The notes: generated from the sequence alone by a model not told the origin. A stretch of 64,000 nucleotides of DNA from JAGHKQ01 sp041920565 (GCA_041920565.1 JBHGXS010000047.1:1-64000), one strand, 5' to 3'. Positions 51,556 through 60,211 are shown, counted from the first letter of the stretch. Made by a program: numbers and translations.

Positions 51556-51574
51556 CAAAATCAGCTTGCTTTTT
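51542..51574 (+). terminator. Terminator overlapping the spoIVB stop
   Basis: AAAAAGCAAGCTGA (51542-51555, containing the stop) pairs with TCAGCTTGCTTTTT (51561-51574): a 14 base-pair stem. Confidence 0.9.
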
Positions 51575-51743
51575 CAATGAAAGATAAAATATATTTTACG
51601 AATTTTTGCATTTTTTAAGCGGATTTAAAAGAAATGTTTTTCATGCTCTTTATTTTATTGTAAAATTGTCAGTAAGTACGGATTGATGATATCGTAGAAG
51701 TTTTGGTTATTACATAGAAGTCTGCAGAATAAGAGCAAATGAA

Positions 51744-51750
51744 TTCGACA
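51744..51750 (-). promoter_or_regulatory. 0A box upstream of spo0A (reverse orientation)
   Basis: TTCGACA is the exact complement of the Spo0A box TGTCGAA. A six-of-seven match, AGTCGAA, lies at 51786-51792. Confidence 0.5.
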
Positions 51751-51824
51751 AACGAAAGTGAAAAACAGTGAAAGCGAAAGAAAACAGTCGAAAATACCAG
51801 GTATTACGAGAAAAACACTGTTTC

Positions 51825-51851
51825 AAAGGATTTTTTTAGTAAATTTAGAAA
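51825..51851 (+). promoter_or_regulatory. Candidate sigma-H promoter (Ps) of spo0A
   Basis: -35 AAAGGATTT (51825-51833) fits the sigma-H consensus RnAGGAwww fully; -10 TTAGAAA (51845-51851) fits RnnGAAT less well; the spacer is 11 bases. The sporulation promoter of spo0A is sigma-H dependent in B. subtilis. Confidence 0.5.
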
Positions 51852-51875
51852 ATTTAAAAGGAAAAAACGAACGAT

Positions 51876-51882
51876 TGTCGAA
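51876..51882 (+). promoter_or_regulatory. 0A box downstream of the spo0A sigma-H promoter
   Basis: TGTCGAA, an exact 0A box, about 70 bases before the spo0A start. With the upstream copies it suggests Spo0A-P autoregulation as in B. subtilis. Confidence 0.6.
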
Positions 51883-51951
51883 AACTTTAGTTAGTATTTT
51901 ATTCAGATGAAAATAAAAAATAAGAAGAGTTGGTATGAGGGAGGAAGAATT

Positions 51952-52743
51952 GTGGAGAAGATTAAGGTGTGCCTTGTTGATGACAACAGGGAGTTAGTAT
52001 CCATGTTGGAAAGCTATGTTTCTGCGCAAGATGATATGGAGGTTATCGGGATTGCTTATAATGGACAAGAGTGCTTGAATTTATTAAAGGATAAAAATCC
52101 TGATGTATTGGTGCTGGATATCATCATGCCGCATCTTGATGGGCTTGCTGTATTGGAGAAGCTTCGGATGATGGATAGAGATAAACAGCCAAACGTCATT
52201 ATGCTGACGGCTTTCGGCCAAGAAGACGTAACGAAAAAGGCTGTAGATTTGGGAGCATCCTACTTCATCTTGAAACCGTTCGATATGGAAAATTTAACAA
52301 GTCATATTCGTCAAGTGAGCGGGAAAACAAACGCCTTTGTTAAACGTCCACTTCCTTCATTCCGTTCCGCTTCTTTAGACGGGAAACCGAAAAACCTGGA
52401 TGCCAGCATTACAAGCATTATTCATGAAATTGGCGTTCCTGCTCATATCAAGGGATATATGTACTTGCGTGAAGCGATTTCGATGGTATATAACGATATT
52501 GAGCTGTTAGGTTCCATTACAAAAGTGTTGTATCCTGATATTGCTAAAAAATATAATACGACTGCGAGCCGTGTAGAACGTGCCATTCGTCATGCTATTG
52601 AAGTAGCTTGGAGCAGAGGAAATATTGAATCTATTTCTTCCCTTTTCGGCTATACAGTATCCATGTCCAAAGCGAAGCCGACCAACTCTGAGTTCATCGC
52701 AATGGTGGCTGACAAATTACGTTTAGAACATAAAGCTTCTTAA
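51952..52743 (+). CDS. spo0A: Sporulation master regulator Spo0A
   Basis: 263-residue phosphorelay response regulator that commits the cell to sporulation. Receiver domain residues 1-120 with D10, D11 and phosphorylation site D56 in VLVLDIIMPHLDG, T in MLTAFGQED and K in FILKPFD; a short linker; then the conserved DNA-binding domain (about 148-263; SRVERAIRHAIEVAWSRGN is the recognition helix). GTG 51952 follows GAGGGAGGA and matches the known start; the frame opens at 51907 without a site. Confidence 0.97.
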   Translation: MEKIKVCLVDDNRELVSMLESYVSAQDDMEVIGIAYNGQECLNLLKDKNPDVLVLDIIMPHLDGLAVLEKLRMMDRDKQPNVIMLTAFGQEDVTKKAVDLGASYFILKPFDMENLTSHIRQVSGKTNAFVKRPLPSFRSASLDGKPKNLDASITSIIHEIGVPAHIKGYMYLREAISMVYNDIELLGSITKVLYPDIAKKYNTTASRVERAIRHAIEVAWSRGNIESISSLFGYTVSMSKAKPTNSEFIAMVADKLRLEHKAS

Positions 52744-52759
52744 AAGAAACAATAATAAC

Positions 52760-52813
52760 GCACTCCTTTTTCAGCAGAGAAGAAACTGTTGAAACAGGGG
52801 TGCTTTTCGTTTT
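52760..52813 (+). terminator. Terminator of spo0A
   Basis: GCACTCCT pairs with AGGGGTGC, with an inner TTTCA/TGAAA and CAG/CTG extension, then TTTTCGTTTT. Confidence 0.7.
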
Positions 52814-53033
52814 AAATCTAGATGCCAGGTTCATCGTTGTTTGAGTAAAAAACAGCTTTTGCAACATACCTTACATTTTTTCTCTTCCAAAGTATTGAGG
52901 ATATTTTTCAAGAGGTTGGGCTGCCCTAATAAAAAATTTCATAAAAAAATCAAAAGTGGAAAAAATTGTATAAAAACACTTTCTTTTATTGTATAATACA
53001 AGGGAGATTTTTTGGGTATATATGGTAATGTAG
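52814..53033. other. Intergenic region, possible short-RNA promoter
   Basis: TATAAT at 52992-52997, with only a distant TTGTAT, lies about 40 bases before the hairpin at 53034. No ORF is convincing in the 290 bases after spo0A. Confidence 0.35.
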
Positions 53034-53064
53034 AAAAAGTCCTGCGGTTATGCAGGACTTTTTT
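53034..53064. terminator. Bidirectional terminator downstream of the 51-residue gene
   Basis: AAAAAGTCCTGC and GCAGGACTTTTT form a perfect 12 base-pair stem. T runs on both strands let it serve the minus-strand gene at 53109 and any plus-strand transcript. Confidence 0.85.
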
Positions 53065-53108
53065 CATTTCGCAGGAAAAGTATAGTTGTTGACTTATAAC
53101 AGTAAATG

Positions 53109-53264
53109 CTATTCTGCTTTATCGCTGTTTTCTTTTTTCTTTTCCAGTTCCATCATTTTTTGCACTAATATATGCTGGGGCATATGCATTAATTGTTCAA
53201 GCGGGATATTTAGGGCTTTGGAAAGCTTGATCGCCGTTTCAGGCGAAATTTGCAATGGTCTCAT
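53109..53264 (-). CDS. Small conserved protein, YycC-like
   Basis: 51 residues: MRPLQISPETAIKLSKALNI followed by PLEQLMHMPQHIL and a Lys/Glu-rich helical tail. This looks like the YycC family of small Bacillus proteins (recalled from memory), possibly a one-domain helical protein. AAGGAG lies nine bases before the ATG. It is read against its neighbours between spo0A and yqiK and ends in a strong terminator. Function unknown. Confidence 0.75.
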   Translation of the reverse strand: MRPLQISPETAIKLSKALNIPLEQLMHMPQHILVQKMMELEKKKENSDKAE

Positions 53265-53289
53265 TTTTATTGACTCCTTTTTCCATTTT

Positions 53290-53353
53290 ACTTATCGGCA
53301 ACACACGGCCGTCAGCCGAAAAGAGCGCTCTGCTGATGAAAGTTTCACCTTAT
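53290..53353. repeat. Partial copy of a dispersed hairpin repeat
   Basis: A TCAGC/GCTGA hairpin followed by GCTGATGAAAGTTTCACCTT (53332-53351). The tail matches GCTGATGAAGTTTCACTTTA at 59069-59088 apart from one extra A and one C/T change. Confidence 0.4.
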
Positions 53354-53512
53354 TAGTATAACAGATACAACCGAATCATGTGTTCGAAAACTTTGTTGTT
53401 TGACCGCCTTGAATGAAAAGAAGAACGGCAGGTAAAGAGGTGATCAAACATACATCGCTTCTAGCAATAATCTTTTAGAATATAACCTAAATTGTTTAGG
53501 AGGGATTTGTGA

Positions 53513-54241
53513 ATGACAATTATTTTAGGGCACCGCGGTGCGGCAGGGACATGCCCGGAAAATACGATGATTTCATTTATGGAAGCTGAAAAGCTTGGTG
53601 CGCAAGGAATTGAGCTGGATGTACAAATGAGTAAAGACGGGAAGGTTGTTGTCATCCATGATGAAACGATAGACCGCACTACAAATGGAAAGGGAGCAGT
53701 AAAAGATTATACATATGAAGAAATAAAGAGGTTTGATGCAAGTTATAAATTTAAAGACAAAGTAGGGTTTTGTTCTATTCCGACCTTGCAAGAAGTGCTG
53801 CAATGGCTGAAGGAAAATGACTTGATTTTAAATATCGAACTAAAGAACAACAAAATTGCTTATCGCGGATTAGAAGAAGAAGTAATTACGCTCGTTCGCA
53901 AGCATGAAATGGAGAATAGAGTGATTTTGTCGTCCTTTAATCATTTTAGCATGATGAAATGTCACCAGCTTGCTCCTGATATTGAAACAGCTATTTTATA
54001 TAAACAAGGATTGCATACTCCCTGGGCGTATGCTAAAAAAATGGGGGCAAGCGCCATCCATCCAAATTATAAATATATTCCCGATTCCATTATTGTTCAA
54101 TCGCTGGAAAACCAAGTTGCTGTACGCCCGTATACGGTGAATGGTGAGAAAAAGATGCGAGAGTTGATGGCCTTAAACGTCTCTGCCATCGTGACGGATT
54201 TTCCTGAAAAGGCAAAGCGAATACTAGAAGAAACAAAATAA
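53513..54241 (+). CDS. yqiK: Glycerophosphodiester phosphodiesterase YqiK
   Basis: 242-residue GDPD-family TIM-barrel enzyme that splits glycerophosphodiesters into glycerol 3-phosphate and alcohol. The catalytic motif is ILGHRGAAGTCPENTMISF at the N-terminus, with ELDVQMSKDGKVVVIHDETIDRTTNG supplying the metal ligands and second histidine. No signal peptide, so cytoplasmic. GGAGGG precedes ATG 53513. Shares a terminator with yqzF. Confidence 0.94.
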   Translation: MTIILGHRGAAGTCPENTMISFMEAEKLGAQGIELDVQMSKDGKVVVIHDETIDRTTNGKGAVKDYTYEEIKRFDASYKFKDKVGFCSIPTLQEVLQWLKENDLILNIELKNNKIAYRGLEEEVITLVRKHEMENRVILSSFNHFSMMKCHQLAPDIETAILYKQGLHTPWAYAKKMGASAIHPNYKYIPDSIIVQSLENQVAVRPYTVNGEKKMRELMALNVSAIVTDFPEKAKRILEETK

Positions 54242-54273
54242 AAGATGTCCCTTGATGCGGAACATCTTTTTAC
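54240..54273. terminator. Terminator shared by yqiK and yqzF
   Basis: AAAAGATGT and ACATCTTTT form a nine base-pair stem with CC/GG extension between the convergent stop codons; T runs on both strands. Confidence 0.82.
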
Positions 54274-54503
54274 TTTTTGAATCTCGCCTGTACTTTATTT
54301 CGTTTGCGGTCTCTGTGCAAAACGAAGCCGCCAAATACATAAATGCCAAATGCGAATACTGCCGCTCCCGCTAGAAATTGAAGCCATAATGAAGGAATAG
54401 GAGCGTTCAATATGCCAAATACAGTATCGCGCATTAATTTAATGCCCACTACTGCTAAAATAACGGGAATAAGCGCAAGCAATAAAGCGATGTAACGGTG
54501 CAT
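54270..54503 (-). CDS. yqzF: DUF2627 membrane protein YqzF
   Basis: 77-residue membrane protein with two helices (about 4-22 and 35-57) separated by IKLMRDTVFGILNAPIPSLWLQ, then a basic tail HRDRKRNKVQARFKK. It matches YqzF/DUF2627 by sequence pattern and by position beside bkdR. ATG 54503 has GGCAGGG six bases ahead; ATG 54509 touches the site. Function unknown. Confidence 0.88.
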   Translation of the reverse strand: MHRYIALLLALIPVILAVVGIKLMRDTVFGILNAPIPSLWLQFLAGAAVFAFGIYVFGGFVLHRDRKRNKVQARFKK

Positions 54504-54636
54504 GTTCATCCCTGCCTTATGAATTAGTCTAGTAAAAGCATCTTACAAGTGTTATTTGTTTGTCAAGAGCAAAAACTATAGTAAGATAAAGGTGTGAAAA
54601 AATTTGCGTAATCTAATGGAATGAGGGGATGGTTCT

Positions 54637-56712
54637 TTGAAGCAGCGAGTGATGATTGTTGGGGCAGGAAAAGGAGGAACTGCCATCCTTCGTTTATTGC
54701 AGCAAACCGCTGTGTTAGAGGTTGTGGCGATGGTTGATTTGAAAAGTGAAGCGCTTGGCATCCAAATGGCAAAACGATACAATATTCCGACTGCAACGGA
54801 TTGGCAAGCGTTTCAAGACGATGATATCGATGTAATTATAGATACTACCGGAGACAGTAAACTTTATCAAAACATTGTAGAAAAATGCGGCGGAAAATCT
54901 CTCGTCATTCCGGGGTCCGTTGCAAAAATTATCGCTCAGCTGGCGGATGAGAAAGATACTTTAATTACTCAACTCAGAGATCAAACACATCGGCGGGACT
55001 TAATATTAAACAGCACTCATGACGGAATGATTGTAGTAGATGAGCAAGGAAAAATTATTCTGTTTAACAGAAGCGCAGAAAAAATAACAGGACAAAAGCA
55101 AAAAGATATCCTGGGTAAAAATATATTAGAAATCATCCCTGCAAGCAAATTGCCTCGTGTGATTCGTACGCGGAGGATTGAAGTTAATCAAGAAGTCGAA
55201 TTGCAAAACGGTAAAAAAGTGATTTCTACGCGCATTCCTATTCTCAGTGAAACAGGGGAACTAGAAGGAGCGTTTGCTGTTTTTAAAGATATTACTGAAA
55301 TTGTAAATCTGGCTGAAGAGGTGACGAATTTAAAAGAAATACAATCTCTCCTCGAAGCTATTATTCAGTCGTCAGAAGAAGCGATTTCTGTTGTGGATGA
55401 ACAGGGACATGGCATACTAATTAATCCAGCCTATACAAAACTGACCGGTCTTACTGAAGAAGACATTATTGGAAAGCCTGCGACTGCCGATATTGCTGAA
55501 GGAGAAAGTATGCATATGAGGGTGTTGAAAACAAGGCGTCCTGTGCGCGGTATTCCAATGAAGGTTGGACAAAAGAAACGCGATGTAATCGTAAATGTAG
55601 CTCCTGTCATTGTAGATGGTGTTTTAAAAGGTAGTGTAGGGGTCATTCGCGACGTTTCAGAAATCCAAAAATTGACAAATGAGCTCCATCAAGCGCGGCA
55701 AATTATTCGTACTCTTGAAGCCAAATATTCGTTTGAGGATATTATCGGGACATCTGAGGGGATGAATGTAGCTATTGAACAAGCCAAACTCGGAGCGAAA
55801 ACACCGGCTACGGTTTTATTGCGCGGGGAATCAGGAACTGGGAAAGAACTGTTTGCTCACGCGATTCATAACGGGAGTGACCGGAAGTACAACAAGTTTA
55901 TACGGGTAAACTGCGCATCGTTATCTGAGTCTCTCTTAGAAAGTGAGTTATTTGGCTATGAAGAAGGAGCCTTTTCCGGTGCCAGACGCGGAGGGAAACG
56001 AGGATTTTTTGAGGAAGCTAATAATGGAAGTATTTTCCTTGATGAAATCGGTGAGCTGTCTGCCAACACACAAGCGAAGCTTTTGCGTGTACTGCAAGAG
56101 AATGAAATTGTGCGGGTGGGCGGAACGAAGCCGATACCTGTTAATGTGCGTGTAATTGCAGCAACACATGTGAATTTGGAAAAAGCCATTTTAAAAGGGG
56201 AATTTCGCGAAGATTTATATTACCGATTAAATAAAATACCGATTTACATTCCGCCTCTGCGGCAGCGAAAAGAGGATATTCCTGCTATTGCAGAACGTTT
56301 AATTCAAAAGATAAACCAAGACTATGGCCGCAACGTTGAAGGATTGACGGAAGCTGCCGTTCATTACCTTCAATCATATGATTGGCCGGGGAATGTCAGG
56401 GAATTGGAGAATATACTAGGGCGTGCGATTATTTTCATGAATTATTACGAATCCTATATTGATGTAGAGCATTTGCCGGAGTTCTCCGTTGGTATAAAGC
56501 AGGAGCAAACGCGGAGCTCGATTCAACTCCCTGAAAATCATGATAAGTCTTTAGAGGAATTGGTAACAGAGTTTGAAGGAAGGGTTATACAAGAGTACTT
56601 AAGCAAATATAACGGAAACAAAACAAAAACCGCAAAAGCGCTTGGAGTTTCTTTGCGAAATTTATATTACAAGCTAGAAAAATATGAGCGTGCAAAAAAT
56701 AGCGTGCAATAA
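54637..56712 (+). CDS. bkdR: Sigma-54-dependent activator BkdR
   Basis: 691-residue enhancer-binding protein that activates the branched-chain acid operon with sigma-54 (SigL). Domains: an N-terminal Rossmann-like region (1-100, VMIVGAGKGGTAILRLL), PAS domains at about 115-225 and 235-345, AAA+ domain with GESGTGKE (397-404) and the sigma-54 contact loop GAFSGA (444-449), and a Fis-type helix-turn-helix (about 650-688, NKTKTAKALGVSLRNLYYKL). TTG 54637 follows GAGGGGATGG. The ligand sensed is unknown. Confidence 0.96.
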   Translation: MKQRVMIVGAGKGGTAILRLLQQTAVLEVVAMVDLKSEALGIQMAKRYNIPTATDWQAFQDDDIDVIIDTTGDSKLYQNIVEKCGGKSLVIPGSVAKIIAQLADEKDTLITQLRDQTHRRDLILNSTHDGMIVVDEQGKIILFNRSAEKITGQKQKDILGKNILEIIPASKLPRVIRTRRIEVNQEVELQNGKKVISTRIPILSETGELEGAFAVFKDITEIVNLAEEVTNLKEIQSLLEAIIQSSEEAISVVDEQGHGILINPAYTKLTGLTEEDIIGKPATADIAEGESMHMRVLKTRRPVRGIPMKVGQKKRDVIVNVAPVIVDGVLKGSVGVIRDVSEIQKLTNELHQARQIIRTLEAKYSFEDIIGTSEGMNVAIEQAKLGAKTPATVLLRGESGTGKELFAHAIHNGSDRKYNKFIRVNCASLSESLLESELFGYEEGAFSGARRGGKRGFFEEANNGSIFLDEIGELSANTQAKLLRVLQENEIVRVGGTKPIPVNVRVIAATHVNLEKAILKGEFREDLYYRLNKIPIYIPPLRQRKEDIPAIAERLIQKINQDYGRNVEGLTEAAVHYLQSYDWPGNVRELENILGRAIIFMNYYESYIDVEHLPEFSVGIKQEQTRSSIQLPENHDKSLEELVTEFEGRVIQEYLSKYNGNKTKTAKALGVSLRNLYYKLEKYERAKNSVQ

Positions 56713-56738
56713 TTTGCGTTATGCGCATTATTTTGCAC
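56704..56738. promoter_or_regulatory. Candidate BkdR enhancer (UAS)
   Basis: GTGCAA (56704-56709) and TTGCAC (56733-56738), with inner GCG and CGC, form an inverted repeat over the bkdR stop, about 110 bases upstream of the sigma-54 promoter, a normal enhancer distance. Confidence 0.55.
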
Positions 56739-56792
56739 ATGTTTATAAGTTTGACAAAAAACGACGAAACTCCTCTTTAAAATAAAAATATA

Positions 56793-56806
56793 GGAAAGCG
56801 CTTTTA
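56793..56806 (+). promoter_or_regulatory. cre-like CcpA site ahead of ptb
   Basis: GGAAAGCGCTTTTA matches 12 of 14 positions of the cre consensus TGWAANCGNTNWCA and lies between the enhancer and the sigma-54 promoter, fitting glucose repression. Confidence 0.5.
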
Positions 56807-56848
56807 TTTATAGTATTTTAAATTTTTTTAAAAACTTTTCTTCGTGAA

Positions 56849-56865
56849 TTGGCACGTTACTTGCA
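56849..56865 (+). promoter_or_regulatory. Sigma-54 (SigL) promoter of the bkd operon
   Basis: TTGGCAC-GTTAC-TTGCA is a perfect -24/-12 promoter, GG and GC correctly spaced, 45 bases before the ptb ATG. Confidence 0.92.
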
Positions 56866-56909
56866 TTAATAATGGGTGAGGGACGATGAGAAAGGATTGA
56901 GTCAGAAAC

Positions 56910-57809
56910 ATGAACTTAAAAATGCTTGTCGATCAAGTCAGCAAACAGCCTCGGAAAACCGTAGCTGTCGCGGCAGCAGAAGATCATGAAGTGATCGAAG
57001 CCGTGGCTGAGGCGGTACACATGGGGTTAGCAAACTTCCTTTTATATGGAAATGCAGAGCTCATCGCCAAGATGCTGAAAGAGCATGAAATGGAGCAGCA
57101 TGAAGCAGTTGACATTATTTCCGCATCTTCTACTACAGAAGCTGCTGAATTAGCGGTTAAGGCTGTAAGCAGCGGCAAAGCTGATGTATTGATGAAAGGA
57201 AATATCGCAACAGCATCGATTTTGAAAGCAGTATTAAATAAAGAATATGGTCTTCGAAAAGGCGGTGTTCTTTCCCACGTAGCAGTGTTTGAAGTGCCAA
57301 ACTACGATCGCTTCATCATCGTTACCGATGCGGCAATGAACATTGCGCCAGACTTGGAGCAAAAAGCGGCTATTCTGCAAAATGCAGTAGAGACAGCACG
57401 CTCCATTGGTATTGAAAAACCAAAAGTAGCACCTATTGCCGCTGTAGAAGTGGTGAATCCTGCAATGCAAGCAACAGTAGATGCAGCGCTGTTGACGCAA
57501 ATGAACCGCAGAGGACAAATCAAAAATTGCATAGTAGATGGACCTCTGGCTTTGGACAATGCGGTTTCTAAAATTGCAGCGGAACATAAAGGCATCGAAA
57601 GCGATGTCGCAGGAGTTGCCGATATTTTATTAGTCCCGACAATTGAAGTAGGCAATGCGCTATACAAATCGCTTGTATATTTTGCAAATGCGAAAGTAGG
57701 AGCAATTATTTCCGGAGCAAAAGCTCCTGTAGTTTTAACGTCTCGTGCAGATTCAGCAGAGACAAAAGTATATTCGCTGGCATTAGCAGTTTCTACTGCT
57801 TCTAAATAA
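56910..57809 (+). CDS. ptb: Phosphate butyryltransferase
   Basis: 299-residue enzyme converting butyryl- or branched acyl-CoA and phosphate to the acyl phosphate. Family features: VAVAAAEDHEVIEAVAEAVHMG, DVLMKGNIATASILKAVLNKEYGLRKGG and PVVLTSRADSAETKVYSLALA. First gene of the sigma-54 operon; its product goes to the butyrate kinase encoded two genes on, yielding ATP. AGAAAGGA lies some 13 bases before ATG 56910. Confidence 0.95.
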   Translation: MNLKMLVDQVSKQPRKTVAVAAAEDHEVIEAVAEAVHMGLANFLLYGNAELIAKMLKEHEMEQHEAVDIISASSTTEAAELAVKAVSSGKADVLMKGNIATASILKAVLNKEYGLRKGGVLSHVAVFEVPNYDRFIIVTDAAMNIAPDLEQKAAILQNAVETARSIGIEKPKVAPIAAVEVVNPAMQATVDAALLTQMNRRGQIKNCIVDGPLALDNAVSKIAAEHKGIESDVAGVADILLVPTIEVGNALYKSLVYFANAKVGAIISGAKAPVVLTSRADSAETKVYSLALAVSTASK

Positions 57810-57832
57810 AAGTAACATTAGGGGGAATTACA

Positions 57833-58927
57833 ATGGAAATTTTTAAATACATGGAAAAATATGATTATGAGCAATTAGTGTTCTGCCAAGATAAAGAATC
57901 CGGTTTAAAAGCTATTATCGCCATTCATGATACAACTCTTGGACCAGCTTTGGGTGGTACAAGAATGTGGACTTACGAGTCTGAAGAAGCAGCTATTGAA
58001 GATGCATTACGTCTTGCAAGAGGGATGACTTACAAAAACGCTGCTGCAGGCTTAAACCTAGGCGGAGGAAAAACAGTTATTATCGGCGACCCTCGCAAAG
58101 ATAAAAACGAAGCGATGTTCCGTGCATTCGGCCGTTACATTCAAGGCTTAAACGGCCGTTACATCACAGCTGAAGACGTTGGCACCACTGTAGCTGATAT
58201 GGATCTTATCCATGAAGAAACAGATTATGTAACAGGAATCTCACCTTCCTTCGGTTCTTCTGGTAACCCGTCTCCTGTAACAGCGTTCGGTGTATACCGC
58301 GGAATGAAGGCTGCTGCGAAGGAAGCATTCGGAACTGACAGCTTAGAAGGCAAAGTTATTGCGGTACAAGGCGTAGGAAATGTTGCATACAATTTATGTA
58401 AATATTTACATGCTGAAGGTGCGCAGCTGATTGTTACAGACATTAACAAAGAAGCGGTACAACGCGCAGTTGAAGAGTTTGGAGCAAAAGCGGTAGATCC
58501 AGAAGATATTTACAGCGTAGATTGCGATATTTATGCTCCATGTGCATTAGGCGCGATTATCAACGACAATACAATTCCAAAAATTAAGGCACGTGTAATC
58601 GCAGGTGCTGCAAACAACCAATTAAAAGAAGCTCGTCACGGTGACATCATTCACGAAATGGGCATTGTATATGCACCTGATTATGTAATCAATGCCGGCG
58701 GTGTTATCAACGTAGCTGACGAATTATACGGCTATAACAGAGAACGTGCTCTTAAAAAGGTTGAAGGCATTTACGACAACATTGCAAAAGTTATTGAAAT
58801 TTCTAAGCGTGACGGCATTCCAACTTACTTGGCGGCTGACCGCCTTGCAGAAGAGCGCATTGCTCAGATGAAAAATTCAAGAAGCGCATTTTTACAAAAC
58901 GGTCACCACATCTTAAGCCGTCGCTAA
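57833..58927 (+). CDS. bcd: Leucine/branched-chain amino acid dehydrogenase
   Basis: 364-residue NAD-dependent enzyme that oxidatively deaminates leucine, isoleucine and valine to 2-oxo acids. GPALGGTRMW and the glycine-rich NLGGGKTVIIGDP with the catalytic lysine are in the first domain, and VQGVGNVAYNLCKYL is the NAD-binding turn in the second. GGGGG precedes ATG 57833. It feeds the BkdAA-AB-B complex downstream. Confidence 0.96.
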   Translation: MEIFKYMEKYDYEQLVFCQDKESGLKAIIAIHDTTLGPALGGTRMWTYESEEAAIEDALRLARGMTYKNAAAGLNLGGGKTVIIGDPRKDKNEAMFRAFGRYIQGLNGRYITAEDVGTTVADMDLIHEETDYVTGISPSFGSSGNPSPVTAFGVYRGMKAAAKEAFGTDSLEGKVIAVQGVGNVAYNLCKYLHAEGAQLIVTDINKEAVQRAVEEFGAKAVDPEDIYSVDCDIYAPCALGAIINDNTIPKIKARVIAGAANNQLKEARHGDIIHEMGIVYAPDYVINAGGVINVADELYGYNRERALKKVEGIYDNIAKVIEISKRDGIPTYLAADRLAEERIAQMKNSRSAFLQNGHHILSRR

Positions 58928-58937
58928 TTTTATAGTG

Positions 58938-58963
58938 TGAGAGGTGAGCAATCACCTCTTTCC
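58938..58963 (+). terminator. Hairpin after bcd (internal attenuator)
   Basis: AGAGGTGA and TCACCTCT form an eight base-pair stem around GCAA, followed by TTTCCCTTGTTT. It may lower expression of buk and later genes relative to ptb-bcd. Confidence 0.6.
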
Positions 58964-58991
58964 CTTGTTTCATTTATCCCGTTATTAATTG

Positions 58992-59097
58992 TCGGTAAAA
59001 TCCAAAGATCAACCGACACTAAGAACCCGATTGGTTCAACTAATCATCAGCGGAGGAAGAACGCCCCCGCTGATGAAGTTTCACTTTATGGAGGGAT
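58992..59097. repeat. Dispersed hairpin repeat in the bcd-buk gap
   Basis: TCGGT/ACCGA words (58992-59036 region) and TCATCAGCGG (59044-59053) with CCGCTGATGA (59067-59076) form hairpins, followed by the tail AGTTTCACTTTA shared with 53340-53352. The whole looks like an inserted small mobile-type repeat within the operon. Confidence 0.45.
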
Positions 59098-59102
59098 AGA
59101 CA

Positions 59103-60206
59103 TTGTCTGTTTTTCGAATTCTTGTAATCAACCCAGGAAGTACTTCTACAAAAATAGGAGTGTTTGACAACGAACGACCAATCTTGGAAGAAACCATTCG
59201 TCACGATGAAGAGGAAATCGGAAAATATAAGCGAATTATCGACCAGTATGAATTTCGTAAGCGCACCATTTTAGAAGTACTGGATTCTCATGGAATTAAT
59301 ATTTCTAAGCTGAATGCTGTTTGTGGACGCGGCGGCTTGCTTCGACCAATCGAAGGCGGTACGTACGCTGTCAATGAAGCTATGCTTGATGATTTAAAAA
59401 AGGGATACAGCGGTCATCATGCGTCTAACTTAGGCGGTATCCTTGCGCACGAAATTGCTTCCGGCCTGAACATACCAGCGTATATCGTTGATCCGGTGGT
59501 AGTAGACGAGCTTGATGAGGTAGCACGCATCAGCGGTGTAGCAGGCATTGAAAGAAAAAGCATTTTCCACGCTTTAAACCAAAAAGCAGTGGCTCGTAAA
59601 GTAGCAAAAGAGTTAGACAGCAAATACGAAGATTTACACTTAATCGTAGCTCATATGGGAGGCGGAATTACAGTCGGTGCTCATAGAAACGGAAAGGTGA
59701 TCGATGTAAACAACGGCTTGCATGGTGACGGTCCGTTCAGTCCGGAGCGTGCAGGTACAGTTCCGGCAGGACAGCTTGTTGAAATGTGCTTCTCCGGCGA
59801 TTATTATCGCGATGAGATCATGAAGAAACTCGTAGGACAAGGCGGTCTTGTTGGCCTTCTTGGTACAAACGATGCGATTAAAGTAGAGCAAATGATTGAA
59901 GCGGGGGACAAAAAAGCAGAGCTGGTTTACCGTGCTATGGCGTATCAAATTTCAAAAGAAATCGGTGCGGCAAGCGCTGTTTTACAAGGAAGAGTAGATG
60001 CCGTTGTGTTAACCGGCGGGCTTGCGTACAGCAAAATGCTTGTCCAAGAAATTACAAACCGTGTTCATTGGATTGCCGATGTAATTGTGCAGCCGGGTGA
60101 AAACGAATTGGAGGCACTTGCTGAAGGTGCATTGCGTGTACTGCGCGGAGAAGAAGATGCAAAAGAATATATCATTCGTGAAAAGGAAACAACTGTAAGG
60201 GGTTGA
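59103..60206 (+). CDS. buk: Butyrate kinase
   Basis: 367-residue acetokinase-family (ASKHA) enzyme that makes ATP from butyryl phosphate or branched acyl phosphates. ILVINPGSTSTKIGVF carries the first phosphate loop; VAHMGGGITVGAHRNGKVIDVNNGLHGDGPFSPERAG and VVLTGGLAYSK are the other signatures. TTG 59103 follows GGAGGG. It follows a 175-base gap holding a hairpin and a repeat, but stays in the operon. Confidence 0.95.
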   Translation: MSVFRILVINPGSTSTKIGVFDNERPILEETIRHDEEEIGKYKRIIDQYEFRKRTILEVLDSHGINISKLNAVCGRGGLLRPIEGGTYAVNEAMLDDLKKGYSGHHASNLGGILAHEIASGLNIPAYIVDPVVVDELDEVARISGVAGIERKSIFHALNQKAVARKVAKELDSKYEDLHLIVAHMGGGITVGAHRNGKVIDVNNGLHGDGPFSPERAGTVPAGQLVEMCFSGDYYRDEIMKKLVGQGGLVGLLGTNDAIKVEQMIEAGDKKAELVYRAMAYQISKEIGAASAVLQGRVDAVVLTGGLAYSKMLVQEITNRVHWIADVIVQPGENELEALAEGALRVLRGEEDAKEYIIREKETTVRG

Positions 60207-60211
60207 GATAA

